Positions 32,487-40,979 of a DNA stretch of 64,000 bases are shown piece by piece. The position numbers and the translations under genes were made by a program. The notes beneath the pieces are model-generated. The model worked only from the letters and a program-made list of their open reading frames with translations, was not told where the DNA came from and searched no databases. The DNA comes from Paludibacteraceae bacterium. GTDB taxonomy: Bacteria; Bacteroidota; Bacteroidia; Bacteroidales; Paludibacteraceae. Where the stretch lies: the NCBI GenBank assembly GCA_024401645.1, contig JAKSKR010000002.1, positions 82,455 to 146,454 on the forward strand. Reading direction: 5' to 3'. Position 1 is the stretch's first letter. Each line of letters starts with the position of its first letter.

Positions 32487-35363
32487 TTACTTGTTGATGA
32501 TGACCTTTTCGCCACCTACAATGTAGATTCCCTTCTTCAAGTTCTTAATGGCATCAGACTTCTTGACATTCTGCATAACCATAATGCCCGAAGTGGTGTA
32601 AACGTTCACCAACTTGTCGTCGGTTTGTGCTTCCGTTGTTTCAACGGCTGTTTCTGAACTAAAGTCGCAAGTCCACAATTGAATGTCATCCAATATTAGG
32701 TCATTAGCTCCAGTTTCTGAAATGATTTCAAATGTCAATTCATCACCGAATATATCAGCTGAAACGGAAATAGGTTCCCAATTTGTAGACCAGACATTTG
32801 GACTTCTAGAACCTGATTCATATACAGTACCATTATTAATGTCTGTAATCCTAATTTTTACTGCAATTGGATTATCAGTATCTCCAAAGGTGTTTACAAA
32901 GCATTTTGCGATATATTCTTTGCCAGATTCAATGCCTCGTATAGTTTTCTTGTAAATGACTTCGTTTGCTTCTTTACCACAGTTCACGAATAGCATGGCA
33001 CCATAAGCATCGCCGTTGTAGGTGTGGTCTGGCGCAAAATCCCAACCGTTTCTCATAGGGGTTTCCTTATTAAAGCAGTAAGCTTGCCATCCCCATTGGG
33101 TCCCATCTTTCGCACCATCATATTTGCATGTTACGTTAGCTGCCACGCAATAGTTGCCATCGAATAGAGACGGATCGAATTTAAATCCTGGTATTCCATC
33201 TTCTAATTCATACACCCACTTGTCTGTTGCCTTGTGGTATACTTTTGTTGGGTTTTTCAAATCAGCATAATCCCAAGTCCAATAGCTATTCTCGTTTTCG
33301 AATGTTCCAAAATCGTCTTGCCATACGAGAATCCTTTTGACGGCTTCTTTATTCTCATTCAAGCAACATGGTGTGTAAATGACTTTCATCTCTTTAGTCA
33401 TAGAATTGCCAAGTGGGTCTTCAATGACACAGGCAATGACGTGATCTCCTGCTTCAGAGGCTTCTATCTGGATCATTTGGCCGTCACCTGCAGAATTTCC
33501 ATCTATTAGCCAATGGTATTCCAAATCCTCTTTTACAACACTAATCTTGTAAGTAACAGAGTCAAGTATGCAACTTTCATAGGCTCCACTAATACTTGGA
33601 TTGTAACCTTTGAAATAGTCAATTGGTTCTTCTATTTGTTCTTCTTTATCAACGCAAGCCCACAATTGAATGTCATCCAATAATAGGTCGTTTCCTAACC
33701 GATTATAGTTTGGTCCACCAGCAACAGAAATAATTTCAAGAAGAAGAGCGTTTCCTGTAATATCAATAGTTAAGCTATCGGCAACCCAGGCAATTCCGCT
33801 AGTTGTTGCTTGTCTTTCAACTGGTTCCGATTCTTTTATTAGCCCACTTCCTAGGTCTGTTAAACGAATATTTGTTTTTACAGGGGCTTCTGCATCAGTG
33901 AAATTATTAATATAATATTTTGCGATATATTCCTTATTGTCGAGGTTCTGAATGACTCTTGAATAGATAACTTCATTTGCTTCATTGCCACAGTTCAAGA
34001 ATAGCATGGCGCCATATGCGTCACCTTTATAGGTGTGGTCTGGCGCAAAATCCCAACCGTTTCTCATTGGACTTTCACCATTAAAGCAGTAAGCTTGCCA
34101 TTCCCATTGTGTACCTTCCTTCGCACCATCAAATTTGCATGTTACGTTAGCTGCTACGCAATATTCACCTTCATTTTCTATTGGGTTATTGAATTTGGCA
34201 CCAGGAATACTATAATCTAAACTATACACCCACTTGTCTGCTGACTTGTGGTATTTCTTTGTTGGATTATTCAAATCAGAATAATCCCAAGTCCAATAGG
34301 TACTGTCGTTCTCGAATGTCCCGAAGTCGTCTTGCCATACGAGCTTTCTGTTCATTGGCTTGCCTTCATCATTTTCACAACATAGAATGTCGTTTACAAC
34401 AAATGAACTTGACTTAATTTTTTCGCCACTGTTGCTCGTAATTTCACAATTATATTGGTTTGAGGCTTCCTTTAAGCCCGAAACGTGGGTATAAACCTTG
34501 TCGGTTGCCCCTACTATTGGAGCTCCATTCTTGTACCACTGGTAGCTTACGTTGTTATAGGTTTCTTTAATGCTCAATTCTGTTTCAAAACCACCAACAC
34601 ACACTTGTTCTTCGCCTTTTATTGTAGGGTCAACCTCGGCGTATACCTTAATGCTTTTAATCATTATGGCTTCATTCATGCCCAGTTGTGATGTAATATT
34701 AATGGACAACTGATTTTTTGTAATATCGCCAATCGTAGCATTAGGTGATGTTGGTTTTTTAAATGTAATTGTTTGAGTCCCGCTCTTTTGACCTAAAATA
34801 ACCGGTTCACCACCACCAAAACTAGGGTTTATGCCGACTCTGAACATTCCCACATAACCCTGTGAAAGATGTGGATTTTTATTTGAAGGAGCTGTCGAAA
34901 GGAACGTTTCGGAATGAGGGTTGCAGTATTCAATCTCTACAGTATAATTACCATTATTCTTCAAACCGGTTACGGTGAAATTGAGAACCTTCTGGTCTAA
35001 TGTCGGTTTTGAACCGCCTGAAAAGACGTAACCCCATTCGCCAGAATCATTGTTGTCGGCAAAGCGAAGTGAGTCAAGTCTAATTGGGTTTGGAGTTACT
35101 GCGTAACAAGGATTGTCAAGGAATACAGATGACCCCGTAACCGACGATGTGCCTTCTGTTAGGTTTAAGTAACTGGTCAGGCTAGTTTTAACCATGGTGC
35201 TCCCATAGCCATCGACCTGTTCTACAGGTACGAAATACTGCGAGTCGTCTTTTGCCGAAAAGTCGGTTTCTGCCACCAACGGTGGCATGGTTTGTCCCCA
35301 TGCAGTGGCCGTAAAGCCCATGGCACACATGGTTGTCAACAGATTCTTAAATTTTTTTGTCAT
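32487..35363 (-). CDS. large secreted protein, duplicated jelly-roll-like modules, T9SS-type C-terminus
   Basis: 958 residues with signal peptide (MTKKFKNLLTTMCAMGFTATAWGQ). The N-terminal 250 residues form one unit. An Ig-like segment follows ('YQWYKNGAPIVGATDKVYTH'), then two copies of a module of about 240 residues, each starting with a Cys-Cys pair then 'VWQDDFGTFEN' and ending 'DDIQLWAC' or 'DDIQLWTC'. A second Ig-like piece lies between the copies. The last 50 residues ('VNVYTTSGIMVMQNV', 'LKKGIYIVGGEKVIINK') look like a T9SS sorting domain. Probably surface-bound or released. It is a paralogue of the gene at 61653. Binding partner or enzyme activity unknown. Confidence 0.78.
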   Translation of the reverse strand: MTKKFKNLLTTMCAMGFTATAWGQTMPPLVAETDFSAKDDSQYFVPVEQVDGYGSTMVKTSLTSYLNLTEGTSSVTGSSVFLDNPCYAVTPNPIRLDSLRFADNNDSGEWGYVFSGGSKPTLDQKVLNFTVTGLKNNGNYTVEIEYCNPHSETFLSTAPSNKNPHLSQGYVGMFRVGINPSFGGGEPVILGQKSGTQTITFKKPTSPNATIGDITKNQLSINITSQLGMNEAIMIKSIKVYAEVDPTIKGEEQVCVGGFETELSIKETYNNVSYQWYKNGAPIVGATDKVYTHVSGLKEASNQYNCEITSNSGEKIKSSSFVVNDILCCENDEGKPMNRKLVWQDDFGTFENDSTYWTWDYSDLNNPTKKYHKSADKWVYSLDYSIPGAKFNNPIENEGEYCVAANVTCKFDGAKEGTQWEWQAYCFNGESPMRNGWDFAPDHTYKGDAYGAMLFLNCGNEANEVIYSRVIQNLDNKEYIAKYYINNFTDAEAPVKTNIRLTDLGSGLIKESEPVERQATTSGIAWVADSLTIDITGNALLLEIISVAGGPNYNRLGNDLLLDDIQLWACVDKEEQIEEPIDYFKGYNPSISGAYESCILDSVTYKISVVKEDLEYHWLIDGNSAGDGQMIQIEASEAGDHVIACVIEDPLGNSMTKEMKVIYTPCCLNENKEAVKRILVWQDDFGTFENENSYWTWDYADLKNPTKVYHKATDKWVYELEDGIPGFKFDPSLFDGNYCVAANVTCKYDGAKDGTQWGWQAYCFNKETPMRNGWDFAPDHTYNGDAYGAMLFVNCGKEANEVIYKKTIRGIESGKEYIAKCFVNTFGDTDNPIAVKIRITDINNGTVYESGSRSPNVWSTNWEPISVSADIFGDELTFEIISETGANDLILDDIQLWTCDFSSETAVETTEAQTDDKLVNVYTTSGIMVMQNVKKSDAIKNLKKGIYIVGGEKVIINK

Positions 35364-35541
35364 ATAATGTATTTTTTATTTTGTGGCATTTTGTTATTAT
35401 TTCTATTTACACTTATGCTTTGACAATTATTTTGCTTAAGTGCTTAAAAAACAAAACAGAATAAATCCACGTTTGTTCTGAATTTTTTCCTACAAAAAGT
35501 GTGCCAAAATTATTGTATTGGTAAACGTTTTTTGATAAATA

Positions 35542-35567
35542 AAGCCGGGCGCATCTGTACCCGGCTT
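35542..35567 (-). terminator. terminator of prfC
   Basis: AAGCCGGG (35542-35549) pairs with CCCGGCTT (35560-35567) around CGCATCTGTA, with an A-rich left flank. Nearly identical to 32432-32457. Confidence 0.76.
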
Positions 35568-35589
35568 TACTTGTTTTGTTGGTATCTAA

Positions 35590-37170
35590 TTAAAATTCAC
35601 TTGAGAAGTGGAACTTAATGTGTGGGAAGTCGCTCTGTGCCATCTGCAAAATGTAGCCAGAGTCTGCTAGGAATACGTCGCGACCGTCCTTGTCTGTAGC
35701 CATATATTGGAACTTGCGTTTCTTAAAGTCTTCAAGCTGTGCCTTGTCGTCGCTCTCAATCCAGCATGCCTTGTAAAGGCTGATTGGTTCCCAACGGCAC
35801 TGTGCGTTATATTCGTGTTCCAAACGGTATTGAATGACTTCAAACTGAAGTTGTCCTACCGTACCCACAATGCGTCGGCCATTGAATTGGTTGGTGAATA
35901 GCTGTGCCACACCCTCGTCCATCAGCTGCTCAATGCCTTTGGTCAACTGCTTGGCCTTCATTGGGTCTGCATTTTCAATGTATTTGAACATTTCTGGCGA
36001 GAAGCTAGGTATGCCCTTAAAGTGGATGTCTTCGCCACTACTTAAGGTGTCGCCAATCTTAAAGGTGCTGTTGCTGTCTGGCAAGCCAACAATGTCGCCA
36101 GGGTAGGCTTCATCTACGGTTTCCTTCTTCTGTGCCATAAAGGCGGTTGGGCTGCTAAACTTCATCAGCTTGCCTTGGCGCACGTGCTTGTAGTTCACGT
36201 TGCGTTCAAACTTGCCCGAACATACCTTTACGAAGGCAATGCAGCTGCGGTGGTTAGGGTCCATGTTGGCGTGAATCTTGAAGACGAAACCAGAGAATCC
36301 GTTCTCTTCTGGCTTAATTTCGCGTTCTGCAGTCTGTGTTGGCTGTGGGCAAGGTGCAATTTCGCAGAAACATTCCAACAGTTCTTTTATACCGAAGTTG
36401 TTCAAGGCCGAACCGAAGAAGACTGGAGCCACGTCGCCCGAAAGGTAAGTGTTTATGTCGAATTCCGGATATACGCCTTCAATTAGCTCTATGTCGGTTC
36501 TCAACTGTTCGGCATCTTCTGTGCCAATGTATTTTTCGAGTTCCGGATTGTTCACATCGTCAAACTCAACGCATTCCGAAATGGTCTGCTTGCTTGGTGT
36601 GAATAGGTTCAGCTGCTTCTTATAGATGTTGTAGACGCCCTTAAACTTTTCGCCTTGGTTAATTGGCCAAGAAAGCGGACGTACTTTAATGTGAAGTTCC
36701 TTTTCTACTTCGTCGCAAAGGTCAAATGCGTTGTTACCGTTACGGTCCATCTTGTTAACGAAGACGATGACCGGTGTCTTACGCATACGGCATACTTCCA
36801 TCAGTTTTCTGGTCTGTGCCTCAACACCCTTTGCGCAGTCAATAACAATAATTACGCTATCTACTGCTGTTAGGGTTCTGAAGGTGTCTTCCTGGAAGTC
36901 TTGGTGACCTGGGGTGTCAAGAATGTTGATTTTGTAGCCGTTATAGTCGAACGCCATTACTGATGTCGCAACCGAGATACCACGCTGTTTCTCAATTTCC
37001 ATCCAGTCACTGGTGGCAGTCTTCTTAATCTTGTTGCTCTTTACGGCTCCTGCAATGTGAATGGCACCACCAAACAGCAAAAGCTTTTCGGTTAGGGTGG
37101 TCTTACCAGCATCTGGGTGACTTACTACCGCAAAGGTACGTCTACGCTTTATTTCTTCAATGAAACCCAT
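35590..37170 (-). CDS. prfC: peptide chain release factor 3
   Basis: RF3 is the GTPase that recycles RF1/RF2 from ribosomes. 526 residues with all G motifs: G1 '[13 protein letters not shown]', G2/switch I '[12 protein letters not shown]', G3 'LDTPGHQDF', G4 'VFVNKMDR'. The insertion '[26 protein letters not shown]' separates RF3 from EF-G. The RF3-specific C-terminal domains include '[21 protein letters not shown]'. Length is typical. Upstream lies a copy of the dispersed repeat and a TAATTTTG box (37216-37209 on the minus strand). Confidence 0.95.
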   Translation of the reverse strand: MGFIEEIKRRRTFAVVSHPDAGKTTLTEKLLLFGGAIHIAGAVKSNKIKKTATSDWMEIEKQRGISVATSVMAFDYNGYKINILDTPGHQDFQEDTFRTLTAVDSVIIVIDCAKGVEAQTRKLMEVCRMRKTPVIVFVNKMDRNGNNAFDLCDEVEKELHIKVRPLSWPINQGEKFKGVYNIYKKQLNLFTPSKQTISECVEFDDVNNPELEKYIGTEDAEQLRTDIELIEGVYPEFDINTYLSGDVAPVFFGSALNNFGIKELLECFCEIAPCPQPTQTAEREIKPEENGFSGFVFKIHANMDPNHRSCIAFVKVCSGKFERNVNYKHVRQGKLMKFSSPTAFMAQKKETVDEAYPGDIVGLPDSNSTFKIGDTLSSGEDIHFKGIPSFSPEMFKYIENADPMKAKQLTKGIEQLMDEGVAQLFTNQFNGRRIVGTVGQLQFEVIQYRLEHEYNAQCRWEPISLYKACWIESDDKAQLEDFKKRKFQYMATDKDGRDVFLADSGYILQMAQSDFPHIKFHFSSEF

Positions 37171-37237
37171 TTTAGTCTATGTGGAATGTTCTTATTTATA
37201 ATTTTTTGCAAAATTACGAAATATTGAACTATTCTAG

Positions 37238-37259
37238 GAAGCTGTTTAAATTTTTTTAG
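37238..37259 (+). repeat. half copy of the GAAGCTGTTTAAA repeat
   Basis: GAAGCTGTTTAAATTTTTTTAG matches the left arm at 20906. It lies in the divergent gap between prfC and arsR. Confidence 0.58.
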
Positions 37260-37403
37260 GAGTTTATATACCAAATGGTAGTTAAAGTTTTCTGAAGTTT
37301 TGTTCCGCTGTGCTCCACGAACATTGTTGCGTTTTCTGTGTTAGACGGTTTTCTAGCTCACACCTTCTTTTTTTTGCTGTTTTGTTTTTTATTGTGTATG
37401 TTT

Positions 37404-37421
37404 GTTTGTAATTTTACGAAC
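37404..37421. promoter_or_regulatory. ArsR-type operator before arsR
   Basis: GTTTGTA (37404-37410), ATTT, TACGAAC (37415-37421): an inverted repeat with one mismatch, 20 bp before the arsR ATG. The same TTCGTA-N4-TACGAA form recurs at 37825. Confidence 0.72.
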
Positions 37422-37440
37422 ATAAAGCTAAAACGAGATT

Positions 37441-37779
37441 ATGGCAGAAAAGAAATATTGTATAAAGGCCGAAACGTTGGCGAAGATGGCGAAGGCTTTA
37501 GGGCACCCGGCTAGAATCGCCATCATGAAGTTCCTGGCTAAACAGCAAACTTGCTATTTTGGCGATATTCACGAAGAATTGCCTATTGCAAAAGCAACTG
37601 TCAGCCAACATCTTAAGGAACTGAAAGAGGCAGGACTCATTCAAGGCGAAATTGAGACGCCAAAGGTAAGGTACTGCATCAACAGGGAGAATTGGGAGTA
37701 TGCCCGTCAACTTTTTACTGACTTCTTTAATATGGAGCTTTGTAAAGAGGATAGCTGTTGTGGCGAAAGTGAGAACTAG
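37441..37779 (+). CDS. arsR: ArsR/SmtB-family metalloregulator
   Basis: 112 residues with a winged helix-turn-helix: '[21 protein letters not shown]', recognition helix '[22 protein letters not shown]', and wing '[12 protein letters not shown]'. Several cysteines could bind As(III), including a C-terminal CKEDSCC and Cys in the N-terminal arm and at 'QQTCYF'; the classical CVC box is not present, so the ligand set is not the E. coli one. It should repress from the palindromes at 37404 and 37825 and release on arsenical binding. First gene of the arsenic operon. Confidence 0.9.
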   Translation: MAEKKYCIKAETLAKMAKALGHPARIAIMKFLAKQQTCYFGDIHEELPIAKATVSQHLKELKEAGLIQGEIETPKVRYCINRENWEYARQLFTDFFNMELCKEDSCCGESEN

Positions 37780-37824
37780 GATAACGGGAGTTTTTCTGGA
37801 ACTCCTTTTTATTAATAAATAATG

Positions 37825-37840
37825 TTCGTAGTTTTACGAA
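37825..37840. promoter_or_regulatory. second ArsR-type operator before arsE-like gene
   Basis: TTCGTA (37825-37830), GTTT, TACGAA (37835-37840), a perfect inverted repeat 26 bp before the ATG at 37867. This suggests a second regulated promoter inside the cluster. Confidence 0.74.
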
Positions 37841-37866
37841 AAACAAACAATAAAATTTTAATTATT

Positions 37867-38100
37867 ATGAAACAGATTAAAGTATTGGTAAGTAGTTGCA
37901 ACTGCAATCAGAAGTTTGCAGAGCTAGTAGAAAACGTGGTAAAGAACCAGGGCATCGATGCCCAAGTCACTAGGGTGGAAGACATTGTTGAGGTTATGCA
38001 ATACAACCTCATGTCGTTGCCTGCCTTGGTGGTCGACGAGGTGGTTGTGGCACGCGGCAGCAAAACCGAAGCTGAATTAATTGAAATCTTAAAAGCATAA
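37867..38100 (+). CDS. arsE: small thioredoxin-fold protein, ArsE-like
   Basis: 77 residues with a thioredoxin/glutaredoxin-like fold: 'IKVLVSSCNCNQKFAELVENVVKN' with CNC in place of CxxC, then 'VEDIVEVMQYNLMSLPALVVDEVVVARG' with the cis-proline. Proteins like this are the first gene of arsEFG in Bacteroides vulgatus, where the three genes were reported to act on nitroaromatic arsenicals. The exact step is uncertain. The start is ATG 37867; the frame is open from 37822 across the operator. arsF follows 3 bp later. Confidence 0.8.
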   Translation: MKQIKVLVSSCNCNQKFAELVENVVKNQGIDAQVTRVEDIVEVMQYNLMSLPALVVDEVVVARGSKTEAELIEILKA

Positions 38101-38103
38101 GCC

Positions 38104-38481
38104 ATGAAAAGAATTTTGTTATCAATGGCGCTATGCCTAATTGCCTTCATGGCAAACGCACAAACAAAGGTTATCTATTTTCACGGTAAGCAGCGTTGCC
38201 CTACATGCATTAGCATTGAACAGCGTAGCCGCGAAATTGTGAACGAAAGATATGCCGAAGAACTGAGAAACGGACAGTTGGAATTTATGGTGGTAGATAT
38301 TTCTACACCCGATGGCAAGGCTATGGCTGAAAAGTACAAGGTGTCTTGGTCGTCGCTCTATGTCGACAACGGAAAGTCTAAAACCGATGCCTCACGCCTT
38401 GGCTTCCAATATGCTAGAACCCAGCCCGACGTGTTCAAGTCTGAACTGAAAGATGTTATCGATAAAGCGCTGGCAGAATGA
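38104..38481 (+). CDS. arsF: ArsF-like exported thioredoxin-fold protein
   Basis: 125 residues with signal peptide MKRILLSMALCLIAFMANAQ, then 'KVIYFHGKQRCPTCISIEQRSREIV' with a CPTC redox motif in a thioredoxin-like fold. Related proteins are annotated as ArsF, a subunit of nitrophenyl-arsenical nitroreductase. It is predicted periplasmic, and could exchange electrons with the DsbD-like ArsG encoded next. Its stop overlaps the next start as ATGA, indicating coupled translation. Confidence 0.82.
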   Translation: MKRILLSMALCLIAFMANAQTKVIYFHGKQRCPTCISIEQRSREIVNERYAEELRNGQLEFMVVDISTPDGKAMAEKYKVSWSSLYVDNGKSKTDASRLGFQYARTQPDVFKSELKDVIDKALAE

Positions 38482-39188
38482 ACGATTTCCTAAATCAGTT
38501 GCTCGACAATAGCCAAATACCGGTCTTGACAGCTTTCTTACTCGGATTGCTGACCGTTATTTCGCCTTGCCCACTCTGTACCAACATCACGGCTGTGGGT
38601 TTCATTGGCAAGGATGTCTCAAATAGGCGCAGAGTATTTTTCCTTGGCTTGCTCTATACGTTGGGACGTATGTTGGCCTATGCCGGTTTGGGGGCGGTTT
38701 TAATCTACCTTATCCGTCGGGGCGAAGATGCTTTCAACATTCAGCAGGCGGTTAGCGAGTGGGGCGAGGTGTTGCTAGGCCCTGTCCTTATTGTTGTTGG
38801 TCTGTTCATGCTGTTCGGCAAGTTCATCCATTTGCCAAAGTTCGGCTTTAGTGGCAATACCGATCAGTCGAAATACAAGGGCGCGTGGGGCGCATTCTTG
38901 CTTGGCGTCTTGTTCGCCATGGCGTTCTGTCCTACCAGCGGCATGTTCTACTTTGGCATGCTCATACCCATGTCGGCTTCTGCCAGTGGTGGCTACTTGT
39001 TGCCTGTTGTCTTTGCCATCGCTACCTCGTTACCTGTGCTGATTGTGGCTTGGGTCATGGCTTTCAGCATTCAGAATATCGGAAAGTTTATGGGCAATAT
39101 GCAATCTTTCCAAAAATGGTTTAACCGTGTAGTTGCCATACTTTTTATTGCGGTGGGCATTTACTACACAATTACGATGTATTTATGA
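38478..39188 (+). CDS. arsG: ArsG-like membrane protein of the DsbD/CcdA type
   Basis: 236 residues with six to seven membrane helices. The family hallmark is paired intramembrane cysteines: 'TVISPCPLCTNITAVGFIGKDV' and 'GVLFAMAFCPTSGMFYFGML', as in DsbD/CcdA electron carriers. Related proteins are named ArsG and described as permeases for aminobenzyl-type arsenicals, though homology also allows an electron-transfer role for ArsF. Coupled on both sides by 4-bp overlaps (38478-38481 with arsF, 39185-39188 with arsC). Confidence 0.82.
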   Translation: MNDFLNQLLDNSQIPVLTAFLLGLLTVISPCPLCTNITAVGFIGKDVSNRRRVFFLGLLYTLGRMLAYAGLGAVLIYLIRRGEDAFNIQQAVSEWGEVLLGPVLIVVGLFMLFGKFIHLPKFGFSGNTDQSKYKGAWGAFLLGVLFAMAFCPTSGMFYFGMLIPMSASASGGYLLPVVFAIATSLPVLIVAWVMAFSIQNIGKFMGNMQSFQKWFNRVVAILFIAVGIYYTITMYL

Positions 39189-39646
39189 AGATTTTAGTCC
39201 TTTGTACGGGCAACCGTTGCCGTAGCCAGATGGCGCATGGCATTCTTAAACATATCGACTCAACGCTCGACGTTCATTCGGCTGGCGTTAAGCCGGCTGC
39301 CCAGGTGCATCCTTTGGGCGTTAAGGTTATGCAGGAAATTGGCATCGACATCAGCAGTCACTACCCAAAGCACATCGACCAATACCTCGACCAAGCGTGG
39401 GACTACGTCATCACTGTTTGTGGTGGGGCGAAAGAAAACTGCCCGCTCTTCACCGGTCAGGTGGGCAAACGCCTACACATTGGTTTCGACGATCCCGACT
39501 CCTTCAAGGGTAGTGAAGAGGAAGTTTTACCCGAGTTCCGACGTGTGCGCGACGAGATTAAGGCAAAGATGGAACACTTCTATCTTACCGAAATTAAAGG
39601 AATCTCCATCGAGTGCGATGGCGGTTCGTGCTGTTGTAAACGCTAA
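39185..39646 (+). CDS. arsC: arsenate reductase, low-molecular-weight phosphatase type
   Basis: 153 residues. The phosphatase loop 'VLCTGNRCRSQMAHGIL' (CxxxxxR) identifies the thioredoxin-coupled ArsC type found with ArsR operons, and 'VITVCGGAKENCP' holds the further redox cysteines. It reduces arsenate to arsenite. The C-terminus carries an extra Cys-rich tail (GGSCCCKR), which is unusual and may bind As(III). Translationally coupled to arsG. Confidence 0.9.
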   Translation: MKILVLCTGNRCRSQMAHGILKHIDSTLDVHSAGVKPAAQVHPLGVKVMQEIGIDISSHYPKHIDQYLDQAWDYVITVCGGAKENCPLFTGQVGKRLHIGFDDPDSFKGSEEEVLPEFRRVRDEIKAKMEHFYLTEIKGISIECDGGSCCCKR

Positions 39647-39664
39647 TTCTTATTCTTTATCGAT

Positions 39665-40633
39665 ATGATTCAACAATTTGCCGACTGGCTTGTCTATACG
39701 GTGTTTGGCTTAGACACCAACACGCACCTGGGCGTTGCCCTCAACTTTTTCGTGTACGATTCTCTTAAGGTCGTATTGTTGCTCTTCGCCATCAGCATCG
39801 TTATGGGGGTGGTCAACGCCTATTTCCCAATTGAGCGCCTCCGCAACTTCCTAACCACGCGCAAACTTTACGGGTTGCAGTATCTCTTTGCTGCCGTTTT
39901 CGGCGCCATCACGCCCTTTTGCTCGTGTTCCAGCATTCCACTATTTATCGGTTTCGTCAAAGGAGGTATCCCATTAGGCGTAACTTTCGCATTTCTCATC
40001 ACCTCACCATTGGTGAACGAGGTGGCTGTGGCGATGTTTGCCGGCACTTTCGGTTTCAAGGTTACGGCCATTTATGTGGTTAGCGGCATTGTTCTGGGTA
40101 CGTTGGGCGGATTCCTTTTAGGAAAGCTCAATCTTGAACGATTCCTTTCCGAATGGGTTATAAAAATCCAGCAGATGTCTTCTGCCGAACAAGTTGAGTG
40201 GGAATTGGACCACAAAACGTTTCTCCAACGTTTGCCTACCATTGTTGCCGATGCTTGGAAGATTGTTAGGGGTGTCTTGGCCTATGTCTCTATAGGTATT
40301 GGCATTGGTGCTGCCATGCACGGCTATGTGCCCGAAGGCTTCTTCACAACCTACCTTGGTGGCGAGCATTGGTATGCCGTTCCGCTGGCTGTGGTTTTGG
40401 CTGTGCCCATGTATTCCAATGCTGCTGGCATTGTCCCTGTCATCGAGGTCTTTGTGGCAAAAGGCGTAGGGTTGGGCACGGCATTAGCTTTTATGATGTC
40501 GGTTGTCGGCCTCTCGTTGCCCGAAGCCACGTTGCTGAAAAAGGTGATGACCATGCGGCTCATTGGCATCTTCTTCGGTACGGTTGCGTTAATGATCATC
40601 TTGCTAGGGTGGCTCTTCAATGTTTTTTTATAA
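39665..40633 (+). CDS. arsP: ArsP-type permease
   Basis: 322 residues, eight to ten membrane helices, of the permease family formerly called DUF318. The key motif 'GAITPFCSCSSIPLFIGFVKGG' has the CxC that in ArsP binds trivalent organoarsenicals, and a second half-motif 'YSNAAGIVPVIEVFVAKG' follows. ArsP exports methyl- and roxarsone-type As(III) rather than inorganic arsenite. This is the last gene of the operon, 18 bp after arsC. No ArsB or Acr3 gene is present, so inorganic As(III) export is not accounted for here. Confidence 0.85.
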   Translation: MIQQFADWLVYTVFGLDTNTHLGVALNFFVYDSLKVVLLLFAISIVMGVVNAYFPIERLRNFLTTRKLYGLQYLFAAVFGAITPFCSCSSIPLFIGFVKGGIPLGVTFAFLITSPLVNEVAVAMFAGTFGFKVTAIYVVSGIVLGTLGGFLLGKLNLERFLSEWVIKIQQMSSAEQVEWELDHKTFLQRLPTIVADAWKIVRGVLAYVSIGIGIGAAMHGYVPEGFFTTYLGGEHWYAVPLAVVLAVPMYSNAAGIVPVIEVFVAKGVGLGTALAFMMSVVGLSLPEATLLKKVMTMRLIGIFFGTVALMIILLGWLFNVFL

Positions 40634-40820
40634 GCTGTTTACCGAGACTGCAGGTTCAAAAAATGCAAGCAAAAAAAATGGCGTAAGAATTTTGGTTACT
40701 ATATACAAGTTGGCACTTCGTTTCAGAAAAAGCTTTAAATAATATTTGAAAATATATTAGGAATTGGTAAGTTTGTTGAAAATAAACTCAAAACAATTTG
40801 GAAATAACCGATAAAATGTT

Positions 40821-40862
<42 letters not shown>

Positions 40863-40884
40863 TATATCCTAGAAATCAAATAAT

Positions 40885-40956
40885 TACAACAGCTGAAAGC
40901 TGTTGTAGATTCATTGTGCCCGTGTTGGGTCCGCAAGGACCCGGCACGGGCTTTTT
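40885..40956 (+). terminator. hairpin plus strong GNRA-capped terminator
   Basis: TACAACAGCT (40885-40894) and AGCTGTTGTA (40898-40907) pair perfectly. Then 40918-40932 pairs with 40937-40951 over 15 positions including two G-U pairs, capped by GCAA and followed by TTTTT. It ends 24 bp before the next ATG. Confidence 0.85.
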
Positions 40957-40979
40957 GTTGAGTAAATACAGTTAGATTT

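Noticed and set aside
35505..35512. TAATTTTG (minus) as promoter of the 958-residue protein gene
   Set aside because: No TTG at 19-20 bp, and the leader would be over 130 nt.
38478..39188. Plain cytochrome c biogenesis protein CcdA
   Set aside because: The fold matches, but tight coupling to arsF and arsC between ArsR operators and ArsP makes ArsG the better call.
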